64,000 nucleotides of DNA from an uncultured Prevotellaceae bacterium. Its GTDB lineage: Bacteria > Bacteroidota > Bacteroidia > Bacteroidales > Bacteroidaceae. The stretch spans positions 1-64,000 of the forward strand of contig CADADN010000006.1 of the NCBI GenBank assembly GCA_902786665.1, in the 5' to 3' direction. Made by a program: the position numbers and the translations under genes. Numbering within the stretch: position 1 is the first letter of the stretch; each line of letters starts with the position of its first letter. The notes beneath the pieces were generated by a model. It was not told the DNA's origin. It ran no database searches and saw only the letters and a program-made list of their open reading frames with translations. Positions 35,883-44,854 of the stretch are shown one piece after another.

Positions 35883-36479
35883 ATGATAAAGACGAGAGAA
35901 GATCTGAAATTCTACATCCGTGAAGATGCCAAGCGCAACGACATTGGCTCTTATTGGGGATACTTGCTTCACGTGTTGCTAGGGGGTGAGAACATCCGCC
36001 CCTTCAGGTTCATCCGCTGCATGAGATATTACGAATACCATGTCAACAATTCCGACAATTTCTACCATCGTGTGATGTATTGGTATTATAGGCTGAAACT
36101 CACCAGGATGGGAGCGAAATACAGCATCTGGGTAAAGCCCAACACATGTGGATATGGCCTACGCATCATGCACATTTCCGGTGGCGGCGGAGTAAGGGTC
36201 GCAGCCAACAAAGTAGGGAATTACTGCGGTTTCAACTGCGGCGTAGTGGTGGGCAGAAAGGGTGAGGAAGACTGCAGGCCCTTTATTGGCGACCATGTCG
36301 CCTTCGGCCCCGGCGCCAAGGCATTTGGCAAATTGCACATAGGAAACAACGTGTTTGTCGCCGCCAATGGCGTAGTGACCAAGGACATCCCCGACAATGT
36401 CATCGTCGGTGGAGTCCCTGCCAAAATCATCAAGTACAAGACACCACCAGAGGCAAGGAAAGCCCCTGAAGGACAGTAA
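35883..36479 (+). CDS. Left-handed beta-helix acetyltransferase (CysE/WcaB-like)
   Basis: 198 aa. An N-terminal helical part with a membrane-contacting basic stretch is followed by hexapeptide repeats (about 95-180: IGDHVAFGPGAKAFGKLHIGNN type) and the usual end VVTKDIPDNVIVGGVPAKII. Such enzymes transfer acetyl groups from acetyl-CoA to sugars or serine; with glycosyltransferase neighbours a sugar O- or N-acetyl transfer in polysaccharide synthesis is more likely than cysteine synthesis. Confidence 0.85.
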   Translation: MIKTREDLKFYIREDAKRNDIGSYWGYLLHVLLGGENIRPFRFIRCMRYYEYHVNNSDNFYHRVMYWYYRLKLTRMGAKYSIWVKPNTCGYGLRIMHISGGGGVRVAANKVGNYCGFNCGVVVGRKGEEDCRPFIGDHVAFGPGAKAFGKLHIGNNVFVAANGVVTKDIPDNVIVGGVPAKIIKYKTPPEARKAPEGQ

Positions 36480-36542
36480 ACGTCCATAAGTCCCAAGGAG
36501 ACTTGAGGCCAGAACATTTTTACAAGAAGAAACAGAAGAGAC

Positions 36543-37478
36543 ATGCGAAAAAAAATTTCCGTTGTCGTCCCGGTATACAATGTGGAGAAGTATGTCGGCA
36601 AGTGCCTGGAATCCATCCTCCATCAGACCATGCAGGACTTTGAGGTCATCGTGGTTGACGACTGTTCTCCCGACGGTTCGATGACGGTGGTGAAGTCTTA
36701 TGCCGACAAGGACCCCCGTTTCAGGATAGTGACCCACGAAGTCAACCGCGGACTGATGCAAGCCCGGAAGTCAGGCTATTCAGTTGCAGAAGGTGAATAC
36801 CTGATGTTCTTGGATAGTGACGACTTTCTGCCTTCCGACGCCATGGAAGCCATGTATGCAGAAGCCTTGCGCACATCCGCCGACGTGGTTTCCGGCGAAC
36901 TCATCCTCTTCTATCCCGAAACAGGAAAGGAAGTGCGCCGCACGTCTTGTCTGAAATACGGAAGCGACAGCATTGCGGTCTACAAGTCGCTCCTATTGTC
37001 GGAATACCACCACAATCTTTGTGGCAAGTTGTTCAAAACCAACATTTTGCAATCATTCGAATACAAGACTTTGGAGCATTTCACCAATGGTGAGGACGGC
37101 TATTTGTTCTATCAGGTCGTGGAGCATGTGAAGGAGGTGGTGCATTTGGAAAAACCGGTATATTATTATCTCCAAAACATGCAATCGTCATCGAAGGTGC
37201 GTCTTGGCGGCAATGCCATACGCAGCATCTGCCTGCTCAACCAGCTGAGGATAGAGATAGCCGACCGCCATCCAGAAATCAAGCCGTATGCTTGCCAACA
37301 AGTGACCCGTGTGCTCAATTTTCTTTACAGCAAAGGCTATGACAAAGACGCCGGGCTCGACTCATACGTCAAGGAATTCGGTTTGTCAGACTATGCAAGC
37401 TTTTCGAGTGCATTCAAGCACCTTCCTTTCGCCCAAGCCTGCAAGGTATTCATAAAAAGGTATTTGCTGAAACGTTAA
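36543..37478 (+). CDS. GT2-family glycosyltransferase
   Basis: 311 aa. GT-A fold with the nucleotide-sugar start ISVVVPVYNVEKYVGKCL, VVDDCSPDGS and the metal-binding LDSDD (about 93-97). The C-terminal part (about 200-311) has no membrane helices, so it acts at the cytoplasmic face on lipid-linked intermediates. Donor and acceptor are unknown. It lies 63 bases behind the acetyltransferase. Confidence 0.88.
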   Translation: MRKKISVVVPVYNVEKYVGKCLESILHQTMQDFEVIVVDDCSPDGSMTVVKSYADKDPRFRIVTHEVNRGLMQARKSGYSVAEGEYLMFLDSDDFLPSDAMEAMYAEALRTSADVVSGELILFYPETGKEVRRTSCLKYGSDSIAVYKSLLLSEYHHNLCGKLFKTNILQSFEYKTLEHFTNGEDGYLFYQVVEHVKEVVHLEKPVYYYLQNMQSSSKVRLGGNAIRSICLLNQLRIEIADRHPEIKPYACQQVTRVLNFLYSKGYDKDAGLDSYVKEFGLSDYASFSSAFKHLPFAQACKVFIKRYLLKR

Positions 37479-37558
37479 GCACGCAAGGCACCTCACTTCA
37501 ATGTCAAGAGCCCCCCTGGGCATTCTCCTTTCCTGAAAGTCAAAAAAAACGACGACAA

Positions 37559-37590
37559 TTTGGATTATCAGGAGAAAAATTCTATCTTTG
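37559..37590 (+). promoter_or_regulatory. Promoter of the opine dehydrogenase/ATP-grasp unit
   Basis: TTTG (37559-37562), 20-base spacer, TATCTTTG (37583-37590), about 63 bases before the ATG. A strong match that makes the next two genes a separate transcription unit. Confidence 0.65.
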
Positions 37591-37653
37591 CAATTCCTTT
37601 TGAAATAATCAACAAAGACAACATCGAAGTACATAAAGATATCAAACAAGAAT

Positions 37654-38739
37654 ATGAGAATAACAGTAATAGGCAGTGGCAATTCCGGTCTGATACATGC
37701 AGCCAAAATGTATGAGAAAGGTCAGCAAGTGGCCATATTGAAAACCACCTCTAAGGGCAACCTGGATTTTTTCAAGAAAATCAAGCAAGCCGGAGAATAC
37801 GAGGTAGTGGATGAGACATCCGGGGGCAGGCATTTCATAGTAAGGCCCGAGTTAATCACCACGGACGTCAAGGAAGCCATCGATTTTGCCGACATCATAT
37901 TTGTCACCACCATTACCAACCAGCACGAGTCCATTGCCCAGATGATAGCTCCATATGTTCGTGACCATCAAATGATTGTCTTGATACCAGGCTATATGGG
38001 AAGTTTGATTTTCAAACGCTATATCAACAAGCAAGTGGTGTATTGCGAATGGGAAACCACCGCCTACAACGGCAGGATCATGGACAACTCCTTTGTCAGG
38101 ATAACCTTTTACAACCCACGCAATGCCATCTCCGTGCTTCCGCTCTCACACAAGGACGAAGTGTTGGCCACCTTGTCACAATTGTTCGACAACACCCGCT
38201 ATTTCAGGAAGAACATTTTGGAATCAGCCTTGCACAATCCCAACATGATCGTCCATCCGATAGGCATCCTTTTCTCCGTGGCGAGGATAGAATACAGCAA
38301 GGGCGAATATTGGATGTACAAAGAAGGGTATTCGCCTTCCGTCTTGAATGTCATCCAAGCGTTCGACGAATCAAAGAATGCCATTTTGGAAAGATTCGGC
38401 TGCGAACCGTTGAACTATTTCGAGGCAGCAAAATGGCGCAATGAACTCAGTTTGGACATCGATGCCATGGACTCGTTTTGGGAATTCGCCGAGTGCTCCA
38501 ACAAGGGTCCCTCGAAAGTGGACTGCCGCTACATCAACGAGGATGTCCCGATGGGCCTTGGCCTGATTGTCTCCTTGGGCAAGGTGCTCGGCATCGACGT
38601 TTCCATCCAGCAATCGATATTCACCTTGGCAGGTGCTCTGACCCAGAAGGACTTCAGCAAGGGAGCACGCACCATACAGTATCTTTTAGGAAAGGATGAC
38701 GTGACATTTGAAGACATCGCATCGGCCATAGAACAATAA
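37654..38739 (+). CDS. Opine (octopine/nopaline) dehydrogenase-family protein
   Basis: 361 aa, the size of bacterial opine dehydrogenases. An N-terminal Rossmann domain (ITVIGSGNSGLIHAAKM, GxGxxG at 7-12) joins a helical catalytic domain containing HNPNMIVHP (His194, His201), which aligns with the catalytic His region of octopine, nopaline and CENDH enzymes. These enzymes reductively condense an amino acid with an alpha-keto acid using NAD(P)H. Placement in a polysaccharide locus is unusual. The next gene, 21 bases away, is a TupA-like ligase; together they may make and attach an N-(carboxyalkyl) amino acid (inference). Substrates are not readable from the sequence. Confidence 0.8.
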   Translation: MRITVIGSGNSGLIHAAKMYEKGQQVAILKTTSKGNLDFFKKIKQAGEYEVVDETSGGRHFIVRPELITTDVKEAIDFADIIFVTTITNQHESIAQMIAPYVRDHQMIVLIPGYMGSLIFKRYINKQVVYCEWETTAYNGRIMDNSFVRITFYNPRNAISVLPLSHKDEVLATLSQLFDNTRYFRKNILESALHNPNMIVHPIGILFSVARIEYSKGEYWMYKEGYSPSVLNVIQAFDESKNAILERFGCEPLNYFEAAKWRNELSLDIDAMDSFWEFAECSNKGPSKVDCRYINEDVPMGLGLIVSLGKVLGIDVSIQQSIFTLAGALTQKDFSKGARTIQYLLGKDDVTFEDIASAIEQ

Positions 38740-38760
38740 CCAACCATACTGACAAGAACC

Positions 38761-39633
38761 ATGATTTTGGGCGACATTCCTTCACGAGTGGTGATGAAGA
38801 TGAATTTCCTCTTCCCCGACCGTCCCTACCTCAAATTGTTGTATTTCCTCACCATGGGCAAGCGCCTCCACCTGTCGGACCCCAAGACGATGAATGAGAA
38901 ACTCCAATGGCTGAAGTTGGCTCAACGCGACCCGCTTCTGACCTCATTGGTGGACAAGCTGACCGTGAAAGAGCATGTCGCCAAAGCCATCGGGAGGAAA
39001 TATGTGTGCCCGTTGCTGGGGGTATGGGACAGTTTCGACGAAATAGACTTCGACACCCTTCCCAACCAATTCGTATTGAAGACCAACCATAGTGGAGGCA
39101 ACATGGGTGTTGTGATATGTGATGACAAGTCACGATTCAACATCAGCGAGGCTCGCAAGAAGCTGAATTCCTCATTGTCGTTCGACATCTATCCCGGCTA
39201 TCGCGAATGGCCTTACAAGAACATCCGCAAGAAGATTTTCGCAGAACAATTCCTTGGTACAGACATCGTCGACTACAAATTCTATTGCTTCAATGGCGAC
39301 GCCGATTGCGTCCTGCTATGCATCGACCGGCAGAAAGGCGACCCCAAGTTTTATTTCTTCAACAAGGATTGGCAGTTGCTTCGTTACAACAAGCGGGGCA
39401 AGGAAGCACCAGAAGGCTTCACTCTTCCCAAGCCCGACAACATGGATGAGATGTTTGCCTTGGCAGCACGAATGTCAAAGGGATTCCCTTTTGTAAGGAT
39501 GGACTTCTACGATGTGAACGGCAAATGCTATTTCGGAGAGTACACGTTCTACCCGGCAAGTGGGTTTGACTTCAATCGTCTGCCGGAGACAGACCGGTAT
39601 TTTGGCGACAAGATAGATTTGAGCCTGGTTTAG
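38761..39633 (+). CDS. TupA-like ATP-grasp ligase
   Basis: 290 aa. The TupA family of ATP-grasp proteins is recognised by KLQWLKL (about 43-49), the glycine-rich loop LKTNHSGGNMG (about 104-114), DYKFYCFNG (about 171-179) and the metal site VRMDFYDVNGKCYFGEYTF (about 245-263). TupA is tied to teichuronopeptide synthesis in Bacillus, where amino acids are amide-linked to a glycan. Here it most likely joins a carboxylate to an amine on a sugar or amino acid. It is the second gene of a two-gene unit with the opine dehydrogenase. Confidence 0.82.
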   Translation: MILGDIPSRVVMKMNFLFPDRPYLKLLYFLTMGKRLHLSDPKTMNEKLQWLKLAQRDPLLTSLVDKLTVKEHVAKAIGRKYVCPLLGVWDSFDEIDFDTLPNQFVLKTNHSGGNMGVVICDDKSRFNISEARKKLNSSLSFDIYPGYREWPYKNIRKKIFAEQFLGTDIVDYKFYCFNGDADCVLLCIDRQKGDPKFYFFNKDWQLLRYNKRGKEAPEGFTLPKPDNMDEMFALAARMSKGFPFVRMDFYDVNGKCYFGEYTFYPASGFDFNRLPETDRYFGDKIDLSLV

Positions 39634-39657
39634 AAAACTTGTAGGCGACTGGACATT

Positions 39658-40569
39658 TCATTCCAAGTCTTTCTTGATGATGGTCATCAAGTCTTTGGTA
39701 AACTCCCTCGCCCCCACGGCATTCATATGCTTGGCATCCTTGAAGTATTCCTCATGGTGCATGTATTTGGGATGGTTGGTGAAGTCATGGAAAGGGATTC
39801 CCTTTCGCTCGCACCATTCCTTGAAGGGTCTTACCTCTTCCATTTTCAAGGAGTCCTCCTCATACCAAATAGGTGACTTGACAAAAATCAACTTCGACCC
39901 TTTTGCGAGTTGAACGAACTTCTTCATATACTTTATTTTCACAGAGTCCTCTTCCACCTCCTTTTTCCCTATCAGCACTCTTTTCTTCTTAGGATTCATC
40001 ACACCTTCCACGGGGACGAACCCTCTGACATTGGTCTCCATCGCTTGTCCAGTAAAGAATACGAATGCGCTTTTGACAAAAGAGGAATTGTACCTGTAGG
40101 TGTATGACATCATCTTGTATTTCTCTGAGGGGTCAACATCCTGGAAAATCTCGGCAACCCCCTTTCTGTCATACCAGTTCCGCAACCACTTCAACTGATT
40201 CTTGTTGTCGCTCTTGAGCAAATCATATCCCGTCACAACATCGTAGATGATGACTTTGGGCTGGTATCTCTCTTCTGCCATTGACAAGCGTGCATAGGCC
40301 AATATGATTCCACATCCTTCCACCCCACAATTATATGCACTCATAGCCAAGGAGTCGGAGATGACTTGTGTTTCATAATGATGCACCGCCCTTGAAGAGC
40401 CGAAAACAAGCACGTCGTCCTTCATCTCCCGACAAATGTAATTGTCGCGCCCCTGCCCGCCAGCGGTGATATGGTTCACCATATATGCAATGGCATTTCC
40501 AAAGAGGAAGTCAGCCAGCACCACCAAAACGATGAAGACGAAGGTTTTAAGTATAAGTTTTCTCATCAT
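39658..40569 (-). CDS. SGNH/AlgX-like O-acyltransferase partner, copy A
   Basis: 303 aa from the ATG at 40569, two bases after the MBOAT stop (a second ATG follows directly). One N-terminal membrane anchor (LILKTFVFIVLVVLADFLFG), then a periplasmic SGNH-hydrolase-like domain with VLVFGSSRAVHHY (Ser in block I) and DAKHMNAVGAREF (Asp/His in block V). Such DltD/AlgX-type proteins take an acyl group from an MBOAT and place it on a surface polymer. The following gene on this strand is the MBOAT, and a paralogue pair lies at 43444-45778. Confidence 0.8.
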   Translation of the reverse strand: MMRKLILKTFVFIVLVVLADFLFGNAIAYMVNHITAGGQGRDNYICREMKDDVLVFGSSRAVHHYETQVISDSLAMSAYNCGVEGCGIILAYARLSMAEERYQPKVIIYDVVTGYDLLKSDNKNQLKWLRNWYDRKGVAEIFQDVDPSEKYKMMSYTYRYNSSFVKSAFVFFTGQAMETNVRGFVPVEGVMNPKKKRVLIGKKEVEEDSVKIKYMKKFVQLAKGSKLIFVKSPIWYEEDSLKMEEVRPFKEWCERKGIPFHDFTNHPKYMHHEEYFKDAKHMNAVGAREFTKDLMTIIKKDLE

Positions 40570-40571
40570 GA

Positions 40572-41987
40572 TCAGAAATTGGCATAAATGAACTGGTCGG
40601 TTCCAAACACTCCCATGAGCAGGATGACAATCGCCAGAATGACATATGTCGCCCACCTGACAACGAGATGACGGCTGTTCATCAAAGGCATCTTGTCACT
40701 GTAAAACTCGTCTCTGACATCTTTCAAGAGGAGTAGGATGACACTCGCCACGGTGAGCATAAGCGTCTGAGGGTCGTCATAGAATACGGACAAACTGCTG
40801 TTGGCAGTGAAAATGCGTGCAATCAACCCACAGGCATCTTCGATGGTGGGCATTCGGAAGAAAATCCATGCGAAATTGACGAGCAAGAAGGTGATGACGA
40901 CTTTCACGGTCTTCCCCACCGCTCCGTAATTGCATTTTTGCTGTCCGAGCATCTTCTCCACCACTTGTGCCAATCCGTGGAACAAGCCCCATACGATGAA
41001 CGTCCAGTTGGCGCCATGCCATATGCCGCTGACGAGGAAGGTGACGATGATGTTGAAATAGTTTCTGGCCTTGCTGCAACGACTGCCCCCCAACGGTATG
41101 TAAACATAGTCCTTGAGCCAGGTGCTAAGCGAGATGTGCCATCTTCTCCAAAAGTCAGTGACACTATAGGAGAAATAGGGCCTGCGGAAATTCTCTGTCA
41201 ATTCGAATCCAAGTGTCTTGCCCACTCCGATGGCCATGAGCGAATAGCCTGCAAAGTCGGCATATATCTGGATGGTGTAAAGCAAACTAGCCACAAAGCA
41301 TGTGATGCCGTTGTAGTCTTGGTACTCAGGCATGACGGTATCCACATAAAGACCTACCCTGTCGGCCACGACTGTTTTCATCAGCATGCCCCAAAGGAGC
41401 ATTTTCATACCCTCCACAACTTTTCCATAGTCAAGACCAGGACGTTTCTTTTTGAATTGCGGCAACATCAGCGAGGCCTTGTTGATAGGTCCAGACAGGA
41501 TGGAAGGGAAAAAGGATACGAAGAGGGCGTAGGTGAGGAAATCCTTCTCTGGAGGTATACGCTTTTTGTATACATCAAAACAATAGCCTATGGATTGGAA
41601 GGTGAAGAAGGATATGCCCACCGGGACAGCCCAGTTGAGCCCTGGAAGCCTGATGTCCCAACCTGCGACGGAAAGGCAGTGCTGAATGGTCTCATTGATG
41701 AAATTGAGATATTTGAAGACGAGCAACGGCAAGATGGCCATGACGATGCCAAAGGTAAAAAATCTTTTGGGATGACGCACATGGCCTATTATCCTGGCCA
41801 CCCCATAAGTCATGGCAGTGACGAAAAGCAACACCAATGCCCCCGATGGTTTCCAACTGACATAAAGCGCATAACTGACAAGCAGCAAGTACATGTTCCT
41901 AGCCTTGCCATACCTTCCTGGAATGAGGTGGTAGAGCAAGAAGAGGAAAGGATATACGAAGATGAATTGCAGCGAGTTGTAAACCAT
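40572..41987 (-). CDS. MBOAT-family O-acyltransferase, copy A
   Basis: 471 aa, about ten to twelve membrane helices. AlgI/DltB-type signatures: FFPSILSGPI, FRRPYFSYSVTDFWRRWHISL and the catalytic His in SGIWHGANWTF. MBOATs of this type move an acyl group from the cytoplasm across the membrane for polymer O-acylation. The C-terminal half is nearly identical in DNA to copy B; see the inverted repeat entries. Third in a minus-strand unit: acyltransferase 3, MBOAT, SGNH. Confidence 0.92.
   Translation of the reverse strand: MVYNSLQFIFVYPFLFLLYHLIPGRYGKARNMYLLLVSYALYVSWKPSGALVLLFVTAMTYGVARIIGHVRHPKRFFTFGIVMAILPLLVFKYLNFINETIQHCLSVAGWDIRLPGLNWAVPVGISFFTFQSIGYCFDVYKKRIPPEKDFLTYALFVSFFPSILSGPINKASLMLPQFKKKRPGLDYGKVVEGMKMLLWGMLMKTVVADRVGLYVDTVMPEYQDYNGITCFVASLLYTIQIYADFAGYSLMAIGVGKTLGFELTENFRRPYFSYSVTDFWRRWHISLSTWLKDYVYIPLGGSRCSKARNYFNIIVTFLVSGIWHGANWTFIVWGLFHGLAQVVEKMLGQQKCNYGAVGKTVKVVITFLLVNFAWIFFRMPTIEDACGLIARIFTANSSLSVFYDDPQTLMLTVASVILLLLKDVRDEFYSDKMPLMNSRHLVVRWATYVILAIVILLMGVFGTDQFIYANF
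41002..41087 (-). repeat. 86-bp perfect inverted repeat, copy in MBOAT A
   Basis: The reverse complement of this stretch is identical to 44344-44429. It lies in a longer tract of about 250 bases with roughly 95 percent identity by eye, in the region coding for the GGSRCSKARNYFN and SGIWHGANW segments. Confidence 0.85.
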
Positions 41988-42034
41988 TGTTTAAGATTTC
42001 AAATAAAATCAGTCTGTTCAAGAGGAGAGGGTGT

Positions 42035-43141
42035 TCATGCCTTATCCAACTTCAACCAAGCCATCACCTTTGGCACAATCTTCTTATACAGAGGAACATA
42101 TATGACGGCCAACAGGATGGATACCGCCAGGTAGATGACGGTCACCAAGACGTGGTTGCCAGTCTTGTAAGCGTTGGCGGTACTTCCATCGACAGCCACG
42201 GCATAATACATCCTGACTACCGGATGCCACACGAAAATGCCTGGCGAGAGCACGCCCAGCCACGCGAAGACATTCCCAAACCCTTTCGAGACGATGGCCA
42301 GTGGCTTCGGCAGCTCCTTTTGGCTTTTGTGCTCATGGAAGATGGCGATGAGTAGCAAGATGGCCAACAAAGGTGCAAACGCCCATAGCACCCTTGTCAG
42401 GGTAGCGACAACCCACAAGACAAGGAAAGTCAGGATGGCCACGAACCGATGCCGCTCCACCATGCGCATGAATGCACTGTCATTCCCACCCCTGGCGAAC
42501 CATACTCCCAGCAGGAACACGGGAAGCCAATAGGGAAAGTTGTGCCCCACCCTTGTTTGAAGCATCGATGTCGGCATCAATGAAAAGACAGCCATCATGA
42601 CAATCATGGGCACAGAGGCCCACAAAAGCCACTTGTTGCTCCGATGGTGGTAGAAAAACAGATAAAGCAAGTAGAGTTGGAGTGCGAGGCTGAAATACCA
42701 GAACACCCCAGGTATGATATAATCCGGCTTGATGAAGTTGATGGTGTAGGTGAGTTGCAGCAATGCACTTGGCTTGAACAAGTCACGGAAGCATAATGCC
42801 CATGGAATGAACATAAGTAGCAACAACTTGACATAATTCCTGCAAAAATAAGGCTTCCACTTCAAGGGTTTCCCTTTCTTCTCATACTTCATCACCAATC
42901 CATACCCACTGAGGAAGATGAACGTCGTGACGATATACCATCCCCAATAGTTGCACAGGTGTGCAAAGACGTTCCATGGTGTTTCCGAATCAAACAAGAG
43001 TGCTTTCGCTGCTCTTTTAGGGTAAAAAGAGAACTCACACTCTTTGATTCTTGTATATACAAGATGGAAAAGGTTGTGGAGACAAACAAACAAAATGGCC
43101 ACTCCACGCATCTGTAAGGAATTCCTCGATGAAATGTTCAT
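42035..43141 (-). CDS. Acyltransferase 3 family membrane protein
   Basis: 368 aa, about ten membrane helices. The start SSRNSLQMRGVAILFVCLHNLFH has the conserved Arg and His of the OafA/acyltransferase 3 family, and FIFLSGYGLV is the second conserved helix. These enzymes O-acetylate or succinylate lipopolysaccharide and exopolysaccharide. The gene is first in the minus-strand unit and precedes MBOAT A by 47 bases. Confidence 0.85.
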   Translation of the reverse strand: MNISSRNSLQMRGVAILFVCLHNLFHLVYTRIKECEFSFYPKRAAKALLFDSETPWNVFAHLCNYWGWYIVTTFIFLSGYGLVMKYEKKGKPLKWKPYFCRNYVKLLLLMFIPWALCFRDLFKPSALLQLTYTINFIKPDYIIPGVFWYFSLALQLYLLYLFFYHHRSNKWLLWASVPMIVMMAVFSLMPTSMLQTRVGHNFPYWLPVFLLGVWFARGGNDSAFMRMVERHRFVAILTFLVLWVVATLTRVLWAFAPLLAILLLIAIFHEHKSQKELPKPLAIVSKGFGNVFAWLGVLSPGIFVWHPVVRMYYAVAVDGSTANAYKTGNHVLVTVIYLAVSILLAVIYVPLYKKIVPKVMAWLKLDKA

Positions 43142-43169
43142 TGGCTGATGACTATGGTCAAAATTTCTG

Positions 43170-43201
43170 CAAAATTACTATTTTCCTCATATATGACCAA
43201 A
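43170..43201 (-). promoter_or_regulatory. Promoter of the minus-strand acyltransferase unit
   Basis: On the minus strand: TTTG (43201-43198), 20-base spacer, TAATTTTG (43177-43170), about 28 bases before the start codon. Confidence 0.65.
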
Positions 43202-43391
43202 GTTGAGGGCGTTTTTTCGTCCTATGTTGTTTTTAAAAAAGATACCGGATGATTTTGATGATTCTTATCATCTACCATGAAATCATTTTTTTGCTTCAAC
43301 CTTGTGTGAAAGAAACAAGTCTTCAAACTTTCAAACATGCATCATAAGCCATCCCCATGGGTGCGTTTTCATAAAAAAACAATATCAAAAC

Positions 43392-43422
43392 TTGTAGGTT
43401 TTAAGTATAATGTTTAATTTTG
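43392..43422 (+). promoter_or_regulatory. Promoter of the plus-strand MBOAT unit
   Basis: TTG (43392-43394), 20-base spacer, TAATTTTG (43415-43422). An in-frame start at 43420 overlaps the -7 box, so translation must begin at the ATG at 43444. Confidence 0.65.
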
Positions 43423-43443
43423 CAAGCTCAACAAGGACGTGAC

Positions 43444-44850
43444 ATGATTTTCAATTCTTTTCAGTTCATACTGATTTATCCGTTTCTTTTCCTTCTCTAC
43501 TATGCCATTCCAGCAAGCTGGAAGACGGCTCGAAATGTATTCTTGCTAGTATTGAGCTATGCACTTTACATATGTTGGAAACCTGTTTACGCTCTCATTC
43601 TTTTGGCAGTCACACTATCCACGTATTACACGGCGCGCATGCTGAAGGACTCCCGCCATCGCAAACGCGTCATTGTTACAGGCACCCTGCTATCATTGTC
43701 ACCCCTGTTGTTTTTCAAGTATTTCAATTTCATCAATGACAGCATCGCCAAGGCATTAATGCACTTTGGCATCGATTGCCATTTGCCAGGTCTCAACTGG
43801 GCAGTACCAATAGGAATATCGTTTTTCACCTTCCAGGCATTGGGATACTTGTTTGATGTGTATTACAGGAAAATAGAAGAGGAACGTAACTTCCTCACTT
43901 ATGCTCTCTTCGTTTCCTTCTTCCCATCCATTGTCTCCGGCCCCATCAACAAGGCCTCGTCACTGATTCCGCAAATACGCAACCTCCGTCCTTATTTTGA
44001 CTACCCCAAAGCCGTGGAAGGTATGAAGATGCTGCTTTGGGGCATGTTCATGAAAGTGGTTGTAGCCGACCGAGCGGGGATATATGTCAACTTCATCTTA
44101 AACCATTACACATCATACAATGGTTCCACATGTGCTTTGGCTGTTCTTTTTTATACATTCCAGATTTATACCGATTTCGCCGGCTATTCATTGATGGCCA
44201 TCGGAGTGGGCAAGACACTGGGGTTCGATTTGTCCGAGAATTTCCGCAGACCCTATTTCTCCTATAGTGTCACTGACTTTTGGAGGAGATGGCACATTTC
44301 GCTTAGCACCTGGCTGAAGGACTATGTTTACATACCATTGGGAGGCAGTCGTTGCAGCAAGGCCAGAAACTATTTCAACATCATCGTCACCTTCCTCGTC
44401 AGCGGCATATGGCATGGCGCCAACTGGACATTTGTCGTATGGGGCTTGCTTCACGGATTGGCACAAGTGGTGGAGAAGATGCTCGGGCAGCAAAAATGTA
44501 ATTATGGTCCATTCGGCAAGGGAGTGAAGATCCTCATCACTTTTTTGTTTATCAACTTTACCTGGATTTTCTTCCGCATGCCCACACTCTCAGACGCTTG
44601 GAAATTGACCTTGAAATTATTTGATTTCTCACAACCGTTGGGTTTGACAATCGATATCCCCAGCGTGTCATTCTCTCTCTTTGCCATCACCCTGTTGTTG
44701 ATAAAGGATGTGGCTGATGAATTTACGAATTTCCGTGCATTCAATAGTCGCCACGTGGCCATCAGATGGGGCACCTATGCCATCGTGCTGTCGAGCATTC
44801 TGCTGGCGGGTGTCTTTGGAGCCGACCAGTTCATTTACGCTAATTTCTAA
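43444..44850 (+). CDS. MBOAT-family O-acyltransferase, copy B
   Basis: 468 aa from the ATG at 43444, placed behind the promoter. Same signatures as copy A (FFPSIVSGPINK, SVTDFWRRWHISL, SGIWHGANWTF with the catalytic His). N-terminal half and C-terminal end differ clearly from copy A, while the middle is almost identical. The SGNH partner starts 4 bases after the stop. Two such pairs in one locus suggest two acylation sites or two interchangeable enzymes. Confidence 0.92.
   Translation: MIFNSFQFILIYPFLFLLYYAIPASWKTARNVFLLVLSYALYICWKPVYALILLAVTLSTYYTARMLKDSRHRKRVIVTGTLLSLSPLLFFKYFNFINDSIAKALMHFGIDCHLPGLNWAVPIGISFFTFQALGYLFDVYYRKIEEERNFLTYALFVSFFPSIVSGPINKASSLIPQIRNLRPYFDYPKAVEGMKMLLWGMFMKVVVADRAGIYVNFILNHYTSYNGSTCALAVLFYTFQIYTDFAGYSLMAIGVGKTLGFDLSENFRRPYFSYSVTDFWRRWHISLSTWLKDYVYIPLGGSRCSKARNYFNIIVTFLVSGIWHGANWTFVVWGLLHGLAQVVEKMLGQQKCNYGPFGKGVKILITFLFINFTWIFFRMPTLSDAWKLTLKLFDFSQPLGLTIDIPSVSFSLFAITLLLIKDVADEFTNFRAFNSRHVAIRWGTYAIVLSSILLAGVFGADQFIYANF
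44344..44429 (+). repeat. 86-bp perfect inverted repeat, copy in MBOAT B
   Basis: Exact reverse complement of 41002-41087. The two copies flank about 3.3 kb with the whole acyltransferase 3 gene and the N-terminal halves of both MBOAT genes. Confidence 0.85.
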
Positions 44851-44854
44851 TAAC

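Larger units (their letters stand above)
43142..43443. other. Divergent promoter region
   Basis: This 302-base AT-rich gap between the two acyltransfer units carries a minus promoter (43170-43201) and a plus promoter (43392-43422). No gene or other structure is seen. Confidence 0.6.

Noticed and set aside
43142-43443. Invertible promoter between the acyltransferase units
   Set aside because: No inverted repeats flank the promoters in the gap; the repeat pair lies inside the MBOAT coding regions instead.
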